From an uncultured Butyricicoccus sp. (GTDB lineage: Bacteria > Bacillota > Clostridia > Oscillospirales > Butyricicoccaceae), in NCBI GenBank assembly GCA_900544475.1, contig UQVU01000086.1, positions 1-7,664 on the forward strand: 7,664 nucleotides of DNA, given 5' to 3'. Position 1 is the stretch's first letter, and each line of letters begins with the position of its first letter. This document shows positions 1-5,546 of this stretch, one piece after another. A model generated the notes under the pieces. It was not told the DNA's origin and ran no database searches. It saw nothing but the letters and a program-made list of their open reading frames with translations. The position numbers and the translations under genes were made by a program.

Positions 1-42
1 CATTTTAACGACAACACGGTCGCAAAGGGGCTTGAGTTTCAT
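1..42 (-). CDS. groES: Co-chaperonin GroES, N-terminal fragment (cut by window edge)
   Basis: Only the first 14 codons are in the window. They read MKLKPLCDRVVVKM, the typical GroES (Cpn10) N-terminus. GroES is the lid of the cytoplasmic GroEL folding chamber. The ATG at 42-40 has a strong AGGAGGT ribosome binding site at 57-51, 8 bases upstream. A perfect CIRCE operator lies further upstream, which independently supports the call because groESL is the classic HrcA/CIRCE target in Firmicutes. groEL would be expected just outside the left edge; this is inference. Confidence 0.93.
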   Translation of the reverse strand, partial: MKLKPLCDRVVVKM

Positions 43-88
43 AATGGATTACCTCCTATGAAAAATAAAAATATACATTGTCGGGAGC

Positions 89-115
89 TTAGCACTCAAA
101 ATACCTGAGTGCTAA
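89..115 (-). promoter_or_regulatory. CIRCE operator (HrcA binding site) of groES
   Basis: The sequence has TTAGCACTC, nine spacer bases, then GAGTGCTAA, a perfect match to the CIRCE inverted repeat. HrcA binds this element as a dimer and represses chaperone genes until heat stress. It lies just downstream of the -10 box, at about the transcription start, and 46 bases upstream of the groES ATG, so a bound repressor would block initiation. Confidence 0.97.
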
Positions 116-125
116 CTCGAGTATT

Positions 126-154
126 ATATTACATCAACTCTCGCTATTATGCAA
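126..154 (-). promoter_or_regulatory. Sigma-A promoter of groES(L)
   Basis: On the minus strand TTGCAT (154-149) is followed after 17 bases by TAATAT (131-126). An overlapping TATAAT (128-123) is an alternative -10 at 20-base spacing. The predicted start, around 116-119, falls at the edge of the CIRCE element, as is usual for HrcA-controlled chaperone operons. Upstream of the -35 lies the palindrome CAAAAATTTTTG (166-177), an A/T tract placed where an UP element could be; that role is inference. Confidence 0.75.
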
Positions 155-239
155 GGGGGTAACGCCAAAAATTTTTGAATAATTTATGAATTATTTCTTT
201 CAGAAAATGGCAGTTTTAGCAAACCGGATATTCGAGTGC

Positions 240-1382
240 TTATACTTTCTCCCTCGGCATACGGGGCGCATTCTTGAAATACATATGAAGTTCGCACTTT
301 ATCATGCCGTTATACAGCTTGCGGCGCTTGTCCGCCGGGCGGCCATAGCAGCGCTCGAACAGCGGGTCCGAGCTGAGGATATACTGCTTCATGGGGGAAT
401 TCTTTGTTGCGCGGCCGAGTGCGGTGTAAAGTTGCTCCGCCTGCTTCTGGTCAAGAAGGCGCTCACCGTAGGGCGGGTTGGCGAACAGAATGCCGCTGCC
501 GCTGTAATCGCGCTTTGTCGCGTCCGCCTGCTCGAAGAATACCGTACCCGCAACGCCGGCCTTGTGGGCGTTCGAGATGGAGAGCTTGACGCACTCCGGG
601 TCGATGTCGCTGCCGACGATATCGAAGCGTGCGGTCGCGTCCGCCATGCAGAGCGCGTCCTCTCTCGCCTGCTGCCAGACCGCCTTATCAAAGCAGGTCC
701 ACTTTTCCGCGTCAAAGCGGCGCAGCAGACCGGGCGCACGGCGCTGCGCGATCATGGCCGCTTCAATGGCAATCGTGCCCGAGCCGCAGAACGGGTCGAG
801 GAACGGCTCTCTGCCGCGCCAACGGGCGAGCTTGACCATCGCGGCGGCAAGCGTTTCGCGCAAGGGTGCGGCGTTGCTGTTCGCGCGGTAGCCGCGCTTG
901 TGCAGACCGGCGCCCGAGGTGTCGAGGTAGATTTCCGCCGTGTCGTGCATGATGGCGAACTGAATCTGATACTTCGCGCCGCTCTCCTCGAACCAGCCCT
1001 GACCGTATTTCTGGGAAAGGCGCGAAACGACCGCCTTCTTGACGATTTTCTGGCAGTCCGGGATGGAGTGGAGCGCAGAGTCAAGACTGTGACCCTTGAC
1101 CGGGAATGCGCCGTCCGCCGGGATGAATTCCTCCCACGGCAGCGCCTTCACGCCTTCGAAAAGCTGGTCGAACGTCTTTGCGCGGAACGCACCCAGTCGG
1201 ATGAGCACGCGCTCTGCGCAGCGCAAATTAAGGTTCGCCCACGCAAGCGTGCTCTCGTCACCCTCGAAAAATACACGGCCGTTTTCCGCACGCACATCGG
1301 TCAGCTTGCCGCCGAAGCGAAGCTCGTCTGCGACAATGCCCTCCAGTCCGAACAGAGTCGGGCAGCACATGGTAAGTTCCAT
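240..1382 (-). CDS. rlmL: THUMP-domain class I SAM-dependent 23S rRNA methyltransferase (RlmL/YpsC-like)
   Basis: Predicted 380-aa cytoplasmic enzyme of the COG0116 family, which methylates the N2 of a guanine in 23S rRNA (m2G2445 in E. coli; YpsC in B. subtilis). The N-terminal half matches the ferredoxin-like plus THUMP RNA-binding region (roughly residues 5-155). The C-terminal Rossmann domain shows SAM motif I DPFCGSGTI (196-204), the acidic strand-2 motif SDIDP (258-262) and catalytic NPPYGER (302-308). LHKRGYR (160-166) is also typical. The ATG at 1382 was chosen because GGAGG (1394-1390) lies 7 bases upstream and the protein then begins MELTMCCPTLFGLEG like its relatives; the frame stays open to 1505, but that part lies inside the structured leader. 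The length fits a stand-alone enzyme rather than the fused RlmKL. The exact target base is inferred from the family. Confidence 0.9.
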   Translation of the reverse strand: MELTMCCPTLFGLEGIVADELRFGGKLTDVRAENGRVFFEGDESTLAWANLNLRCAERVLIRLGAFRAKTFDQLFEGVKALPWEEFIPADGAFPVKGHSLDSALHSIPDCQKIVKKAVVSRLSQKYGQGWFEESGAKYQIQFAIMHDTAEIYLDTSGAGLHKRGYRANSNAAPLRETLAAAMVKLARWRGREPFLDPFCGSGTIAIEAAMIAQRRAPGLLRRFDAEKWTCFDKAVWQQAREDALCMADATARFDIVGSDIDPECVKLSISNAHKAGVAGTVFFEQADATKRDYSGSGILFANPPYGERLLDQKQAEQLYTALGRATKNSPMKQYILSSDPLFERCYGRPADKRRKLYNGMIKCELHMYFKNAPRMPREKV

Positions 1383-1394
1383 TCTATTTCCTCC

Positions 1395-1421
1395 AAAAAA
1401 AATCCTGCCGCCGAGGCAGGA
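1395..1421 (-). terminator. Intrinsic terminator inside the rlmL leader (attenuator)
   Basis: On the minus strand TCCTGCC (1421-1415) pairs perfectly with GGCAGGA (1409-1403) around a TCGGC loop and is followed by eight T residues (1402-1395). The next base begins the GGAGG ribosome binding site of rlmL. Transcription that stops here gives a short leader RNA, and expression of rlmL from promoter 1579-1607 needs read-through. The position fits an attenuator better than an end-of-gene terminator. Confidence 0.88.
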
Positions 1422-1572
1422 GCCGTAATAGAGCCTGTCGCGAAACCACGGTTTCACCGCCGATCTGTGTTTGCGGCGGTGTGAGGACACCCGCCCTACG
1501 CGCAAAACACGGACGTCCGAAAGTTCCCATAAGGACTTTATCGACAGGCTGGTAATATGCTGATATTTTTAC
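1395..1572 (-). ncRNA. Structured rlmL leader: candidate riboswitch/attenuator or short stable RNA
   Basis: From a predicted start near 1572, about 178 nt run to the terminator. A 9-bp closing stem, AGCCTGTCG (1550-1542) with CGACAGGCT (1440-1432), encloses a 119-nt domain. Inside are a hairpin AAAGTCC/GGAACTTT (1539-1533/1527-1520, one bulge), a long arm TGTTTTGCG...GCAAACA capped by GGCGGgTGT/ACACCGCC (1495-1487/1482-1475), and a small GAAAC/GTTTC hairpin (1455-1451/1446-1442). An alternative perfect 8-bp pairing, CACCGCCG (1481-1474) with CGGCGGTG (1462-1455), excludes the capped arm. I recognise no known class: the conserved cores of T-box, FMN, cobalamin, TPP, SAM-I, lysine and M-box RNAs are absent. 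Structures were found by eye, not by energy folding. Confidence 0.6.
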
Positions 1573-1578
1573 ACTTCT

Positions 1579-1607
1579 ATCATAACTTTTCTCACACTGT
1601 TTGTCAA
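1579..1607 (-). promoter_or_regulatory. Strong sigma-A promoter of the rlmL leader
   Basis: A perfect -35 TTGACA (1607-1602), a 17-base spacer and -10 TATGAT (1584-1579) lie on the minus strand, giving a predicted start near 1572. It stands between the flippase stop codon and the rlmL leader, so rlmL has its own promoter. The near-consensus strength is more than a housekeeping methyltransferase would normally need, which fits a leader that terminates most transcripts. Confidence 0.85.
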
Positions 1608-1614
1608 GATGGCG

Positions 1615-1639
1615 CGTGCAGATGCGTGCTTTCTGCACG
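1615..1639 (-). repeat. Hairpin just after the flippase stop codon
   Basis: A perfect 8-bp inverted repeat, CGTGCAGA (1615-1622) and TCTGCACG (1632-1639), with a 9-base spacer begins two bases after the flippase stop. It has no U-run in the minus direction, so it is not a canonical intrinsic terminator. It may be a weak or protein-assisted terminator or a 3'-end stabiliser. The -35 box of the rlmL promoter lies 7 bases beyond. Confidence 0.45.
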
Positions 1640-1641
1640 AT

Positions 1642-3201
1642 TTATTCCTGCCGTGCTTTCAGATACGTGACCGGGTGCAGGCCGCACAGGCGCAACAGTC
1701 CGAGGCAGAGTGCCCCTGCCCCGGCGAGCGTCAGCGCCAGGGCGGCGACCGGACTTTCGAAATGCGCAGCGAAGGTATGCGCAAAGACGCGCGTCCACTG
1801 CCCTGCCGCCGCGCCGCAGAGTACCGGAAGCACAAACCTCCGCATCGGCCGCAGGGCGAACCCGGTTTCGCGCCGCAGGAAGAACAGGTTTGCGCCCGCC
1901 GCACCGGCCCCGCTGAGCAGCATCGCGAGCAAATAGCCGTAAATCCCCATGGTCGGGCGGGCGCACCACCGGTACACGAGCGCCAGCTGCATGGCTTCCG
2001 CCGAAATGCCGGTCAGCACGCTGCGGCTTTGCAGACCGAGCGCGTTCAGGAGCGCCGCGGTAATCATCTGGTAGTAAAGCGCGACCGCCGCCGCGCCGAG
2101 AAGCGCCGCATACCGCTGCGTGAGCGGCTGGTCGAACAGCAGGTCGCTCAGCGCGGGCGCAAGCGGCACGAGAACCGCCGTCGCCGGTATGCCGATGAGC
2201 CCTGCCGCCATGACAGCGCGCCCGGTCAGAGCACGCACCCGGGCGCGGTTCCCTACGGCGTGCGCCGCCGTGACGATGGGAAGCAGCGCGGTTCCCATTG
2301 AGCCGATGAGCGCCGCCGGCAGCAGCATGAGCGGAAGCGCCATGCCGGAAAGCGTGCCGAGCGCTGCAAGCGCCTGTTCGCTTTCGAGACCCGCCGCCAT
2401 CAGTCGGCGCGGCAGGAGCACCGCCCCCGCAGCGGACAGCAGGTTGGTCGCGAGCGCCGAAACCGAAATCGGAACCGCAATAGCCGCAAACTGCCGCCGC
2501 AGCTCACGGTCCGGGCGGGTTTTCTCTCCGCGAAGCCGCGCCCGCTCGCGGCGGAACAAGCAGCTGAGAAACAGTGCGCTGAACACCTCGCTCACCGCCA
2601 TTCCGGCGAAAATCAGCTTCGCCATCGTGCCGGAGTCGCCGCCGAAAGCGTAAAGCAGTCCGCCCACCGCGAGAATGCGCACGAGCTGCTCCCCTGTTTC
2701 GCTGACCGCCGTGTACTGCACGCATTCCAGACCGATAAACAGCGCTTTGAGGATGTTTTCGATGCCGGTGAGCACAAGGCAGAGCAGCATGAACAGAAAC
2801 GCCTGCGCCGCGCGGCCGTCCCCGAGCAGACCTTCCGCCACCGGACGGCGAAACAGCAGCAGTCCCGCGCCGCTCAGCAGCGCGAACGTAAAGAACGCCG
2901 AGAACGCGAGATGCAGGACAGCGCCCGTCCGGTGCTTTTCCCCTTTCGCCTCGCACGCCGCAGACAGGCGCGAGCACGCCATCGTTACACCGGCGAGGCT
3001 CCCCGCGTGGAGCACGAGATACACCGAGTTCGCGAGCCGGAACATGCCGAGTCCCTCCGCGCCCGCAAACCGGCTCAGCATCACGCGGTAGACAAAGCCG
3101 AGCGCCTGCAAGGCGAGATTGCCGCAGGCGAGCACACCCGCCGCATACAGCACCGTTTTCTTCCGCACGCCCACCGCATCACGCCCCTCTCGGGTCAGCA
3201 T
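1642..3201 (-). CDS. SpoVB/MurJ-type polysaccharide (lipid II) flippase, MOP superfamily
   Basis: Predicted integral membrane protein of 519 aa with about 14 hydrophobic segments across its length. The N-terminal region, with RKKTVLYAAGVL, ALGFVYRVMLSRFAGAEGLG and LAGVTMACSRLSA, has the pattern of the stage V sporulation protein B / oligosaccharide flippase family. Members move lipid-linked sugar precursors across the membrane; SpoVB itself is needed for spore cortex. Which substrate this one carries cannot be told. The start is uncertain. The frame opens with GTG at 3243, but that codon lies in a long hairpin and has no ribosome binding site. ATG 3201 gives a length close to SpoVB (about 518 aa, from memory). 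GTG 3174, preceded by GAGAGGGG, is also possible. It follows tgt in the same direction. The coding sequence is very GC- and alanine/leucine-rich. Confidence 0.82.
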   Translation of the reverse strand: MLTREGRDAVGVRKKTVLYAAGVLACGNLALQALGFVYRVMLSRFAGAEGLGMFRLANSVYLVLHAGSLAGVTMACSRLSAACEAKGEKHRTGAVLHLAFSAFFTFALLSGAGLLLFRRPVAEGLLGDGRAAQAFLFMLLCLVLTGIENILKALFIGLECVQYTAVSETGEQLVRILAVGGLLYAFGGDSGTMAKLIFAGMAVSEVFSALFLSCLFRRERARLRGEKTRPDRELRRQFAAIAVPISVSALATNLLSAAGAVLLPRRLMAAGLESEQALAALGTLSGMALPLMLLPAALIGSMGTALLPIVTAAHAVGNRARVRALTGRAVMAAGLIGIPATAVLVPLAPALSDLLFDQPLTQRYAALLGAAAVALYYQMITAALLNALGLQSRSVLTGISAEAMQLALVYRWCARPTMGIYGYLLAMLLSGAGAAGANLFFLRRETGFALRPMRRFVLPVLCGAAAGQWTRVFAHTFAAHFESPVAALALTLAGAGALCLGLLRLCGLHPVTYLKARQE

Positions 3202-3228
3202 ATGCCGCGTTTCGCCCTGACAGAACAG

Positions 3229-3266
3229 CAGCGTCCGCTGCACCGGAAAAACGGCGGCGGACGCTG
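3229..3266 (-). repeat. Long hairpin in the tgt-flippase junction
   Basis: CAGCGTCCGC (3229-3238) and GCGGACGCTG (3257-3266) form a perfect 10-bp inverted repeat, with a further CCG/CGG pairing in the spacer. It starts 10 bases after the tgt stop codon. No U-run follows in the minus direction, so a classical terminator is unlikely. It could lower expression of the flippase relative to tgt, mark an RNA processing point, or protect the 3' end of the tgt message. Confidence 0.6.
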
Positions 3267-3276
3267 AAGATAAAGT

Positions 3277-4419
3277 TCAGATGCGCTTGGACATCTTCTC
3301 GCTGTACTCGGCGCGGAATTCCTCGAAGCGGCCCTCATCGAGCGCGTCGCGGATCTCCTGCATGAGGTGGTTGTAGAACCAGAGGTTGTGCATGACGAGC
3401 AGACGCTGCGACAGCATCTCGCCGCTCTTGAGCAGATGGCGCAGATATGCGCGGCTGAAGCGGCGGCAGGTCGGGCACTGACAGCCTTCTTCAATCGGGC
3501 GGTCATCGGTCTGGTACTTCGCATTCATGATGTTGAGAATGCCGCCATGCGTGAACAGATGGCCATGACGCGCGTTGCGGGTCGGCATGACGCAGTCGAA
3601 GAAGTCGATGCCGCGGGCTACGCCCTCAATGATGTTGCTCGGCGTACCGACACCCATCAGGTAGCGCGGCTTGTTCTGCGGCGCGTGCGGCAGAACGACG
3701 TCGAGAATGTGGTACATGACCTCGGTGCTCTCGCCGACAGCCAGACCGCCGATCGCGTAACCCGGCAGGTCTAACTCGGCAATCGCGTGCATATGCTCGA
3801 TGCGCAGGTCATCGTAGGTACCGCCCTGATTGATGCCGAACAGCATCTGGTGCGGGTTGACCGTACCCGGCAGGCTGTTCAGACGGTCGAGCTCGTCCTT
3901 GCAGCGGCGCAGCCAGCGGGTCGTTCGGTCGATGGAGTTCTTGACGTACTCGCGCGGCGCCGGGTTCTCGATGCACTCGTCAAACGCCATGGCGATATCC
4001 GAACCGAGGTTGGACTGGATGCGCATGCTTTCTTCCGGACCCATGAAGATCTTGCGGCCGTCTACGTGCGAATGGAAGGTCACGCCCTCCTCCTTGATCT
4101 TGCGCAGAGTCGCCAGAGAGAACACCTGAAATCCACCGGAGTCGGTCAGCATCGGGCCGTCCCAACGCATGAACTTGTGCAGACCGCCCATCTGGCGAAC
4201 GATCTGGTCGCCCGGACGAACGTGCAGATGATAGGTGTTGGACAGCTCGATCTGGCAGCCGAGCTCCTTGAGGTCGAACGCATCGACAGCGCCCTTGATC
4301 GCGCCCGCCGTGCCCACGTTCTGAAAGACCGGGGTCTGCACCACGCCGTGCGCCGTGCAGAATTCGCCGCGCCGTGCGCGTCCCTCGGTTTTGATTAAGT
4401 TGAATTTTCCGATTTCCAT
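3277..4419 (-). CDS. tgt: tRNA-guanine transglycosylase (queuosine biosynthesis)
   Basis: Complete 380-aa bacterial Tgt, which swaps guanine-34 in the anticodon of GUN tRNAs for the preQ1 base. The TIM-barrel signatures are intact: LTDSGGFQVFSL with Asp93; GINQGG (195-200); GGLAVGE (224-230); and the nucleophile motif FDCVMPTRNARHG with Asp275. The zinc site is complete as Cys313, Cys315, Cys318 (CQCPTC) and His344. Cys149 and Val228 match positions that in the Zymomonas enzyme go with preQ1 rather than queuine use; this alignment is from memory. The ATG at 4419 has a GAGGA-type ribosome binding site 4-5 bases upstream and lies 32 bases after the queA stop. Tgt supplies the preQ1-tRNA that QueA modifies, so the pair forms a pathway module. 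Confidence 0.97.
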   Translation of the reverse strand: MEIGKFNLIKTEGRARRGEFCTAHGVVQTPVFQNVGTAGAIKGAVDAFDLKELGCQIELSNTYHLHVRPGDQIVRQMGGLHKFMRWDGPMLTDSGGFQVFSLATLRKIKEEGVTFHSHVDGRKIFMGPEESMRIQSNLGSDIAMAFDECIENPAPREYVKNSIDRTTRWLRRCKDELDRLNSLPGTVNPHQMLFGINQGGTYDDLRIEHMHAIAELDLPGYAIGGLAVGESTEVMYHILDVVLPHAPQNKPRYLMGVGTPSNIIEGVARGIDFFDCVMPTRNARHGHLFTHGGILNIMNAKYQTDDRPIEEGCQCPTCRRFSRAYLRHLLKSGEMLSQRLLVMHNLWFYNHLMQEIRDALDEGRFEEFRAEYSEKMSKRI

Positions 4420-4451
4420 ATAATATCCTCACATACTCTTCTTCGGGGGCA

Positions 4452-5522
4452 TCAGTACAGCATCATGCTGTCGCCAAACGAGAAAAACCGATATTCTTCC
4501 TTGATGGCTTCCTGATAGGCGTTCATGACCATTTCGCGGCTTGCGAAAGCCGAAATCAGCATCATGAGCGTGCTCTCAGGCAGATGGAAGTTGGTGATCA
4601 GATGATCGACCGCTTTGAAGCGGTAGCCCGGATAGATAAAGATGTCCGTCCAGCCGGACTGCGCACGCACGTGACCACTCTCGTCCGCGATGGTTTCGAG
4701 CGTGCGGCTCGCGGTCGTGCCGACCGCCCAGATGTCGCCGCCGGCGTCACGGGTGTCATTGATGGTCTTTGCGGTTTCTTCGTCCATGATGTAATACTCG
4801 GAGTGCATTACGTGGTCGGTGATTTCGTCCTCCTTGACCGGGCGGAACGTACCGAGGCCGACATGGAGCGTGACAAAAGCGAGCTTTACGCCCTTGTTTT
4901 TCAGCTCCTCAAGCAGCTCTTTGGTAAAGTGCAGACCGGCGGTCGGCGCAGCGGCGGAGCCGGGCGTCTTGGAGTAGACCGTCTGATAGCGCTCTGGGTC
5001 GTCGAGCTTTTCCTTGATATACGGCGGCAGCGGCATCGTGCCGAGCTTGTCGAGAATCTCAAGGAAAATGCCCTCATAGTGGAAGCGGATAAGGCGGTTG
5101 CCGTCCGGCTGCACGCTCTCGACCGTTGCGGTCAGCAGACCGTCGCCGAAGGTCAGCTCAACGCCTGCGCGGGTCTTGCGGCCCGGGCGGGTCAGGCATT
5201 CCCACAGGCCGTCACCCTTATCGGTCAGCAGCAGCACCTCGATGGGCGTGACATGGCCGACCGCATGGCCCATCAGGCGGGCCGGGATAACGCGGGAGTT
5301 GTTGAAAACGACGCAGTCTCCCGGCTTGACGTACTCGATCATATCATGAAAATGGCGGTGCGCTACCGAGCCGTCCTTGCGGTCGAGCACCATCAGGCGC
5401 GATGCGTCGCGCTGCTCCAGCGGATGCTGGGCGATCAGCCGTTCCGGCAGATCAAAATAAAAATCACTTTTCTTCATCACAAAGGCATGGGCGCGGACAG
5501 GTCTTCCCTGCCCTGCGTCCAC
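4452..5522 (-). CDS. queA: S-adenosylmethionine:tRNA ribosyltransferase-isomerase (queuosine biosynthesis)
   Basis: QueA transfers and isomerises the ribosyl part of SAM onto preQ1 in tRNA, forming epoxyqueuosine. Family signatures are clear: [21 protein letters not shown] N-terminus, [44 protein letters not shown] and [18 protein letters not shown]. Two starts compete. GTG 5522 has an excellent AGGAGG (5534-5529) 6 bases upstream and gives 356 aa. ATG 5477 gives 341 aa, the usual family length, and begins exactly where homologues begin, but has no visible ribosome binding site. I report the GTG start because of its ribosome binding site; the first 15 residues are then an atypical extension. 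The gene lies 24 bases after the SpoIID-like gene and 32 before tgt, suggesting one operon. Confidence 0.95.
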   Translation of the reverse strand: MDAGQGRPVRAHAFVMKKSDFYFDLPERLIAQHPLEQRDASRLMVLDRKDGSVAHRHFHDMIEYVKPGDCVVFNNSRVIPARLMGHAVGHVTPIEVLLLTDKGDGLWECLTRPGRKTRAGVELTFGDGLLTATVESVQPDGNRLIRFHYEGIFLEILDKLGTMPLPPYIKEKLDDPERYQTVYSKTPGSAAAPTAGLHFTKELLEELKNKGVKLAFVTLHVGLGTFRPVKEDEITDHVMHSEYYIMDEETAKTINDTRDAGGDIWAVGTTASRTLETIADESGHVRAQSGWTDIFIYPGYRFKAVDHLITNFHLPESTLMMLISAFASREMVMNAYQEAIKEEYRFFSFGDSMMLY

Positions 5523-5528
5523 GCCATT

Positions 5529-5534
5529 CCTCCT
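5529..5534 (-). promoter_or_regulatory. Ribosome binding site deciding the queA start
   Basis: A perfect AGGAGG lies between the SpoIID-like stop codon and GTG 5522, with 6-base spacing to that GTG. It also lies one base from an ATG (5527) that opens a 16-codon frame whose TGA overlaps the conventional queA ATG 5477 as TGATG. The one-base spacing makes that mini-frame unlikely to start efficiently, so the GTG is favoured. Confidence 0.7.
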
Positions 5535-5546
5535 ATCATTTTGAAC

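Noticed and set aside
166..195. Possible terminator between rlmL and groES (AATAATT/AATTATT hairpin and CAAAAATTTTTG palindrome)
   Set aside because: The stems are made only of A-T pairs and there is no proper U-run after a stable hairpin; the A/T tract is better read as an upstream element of the groES promoter.
186..1484. A 432-codon open frame on the plus strand
   Set aside because: It is the antisense shadow of the rlmL-like gene, has no ribosome binding site and no recognisable motif.
1384..1530. A 48-codon frame in the rlmL leader (ATG 1530) ending in TAG one base before the rlmL ATG
   Set aside because: The adjacency is suggestive of coupling, but there is no ribosome binding site before ATG 1530, the peptide is Arg/Gly/Pro-rich without a pattern, and the region is better explained as structured RNA.
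1395..1572. T-box leader, or another known riboswitch, upstream of rlmL
   Set aside because: A stretch resembling the T-box GGTGGNACCGCG core is present only as GTGGTTTCGCG, without the TGGNACC bulge or Stem I motifs. Conserved cores of other familiar classes were also absent.
1395..1572. RNase P RNA, which precedes ypsC in B. subtilis
   Set aside because: The segment is about half the needed length and lacks the GAGGAAAGTCC and ACAGAA conserved regions.
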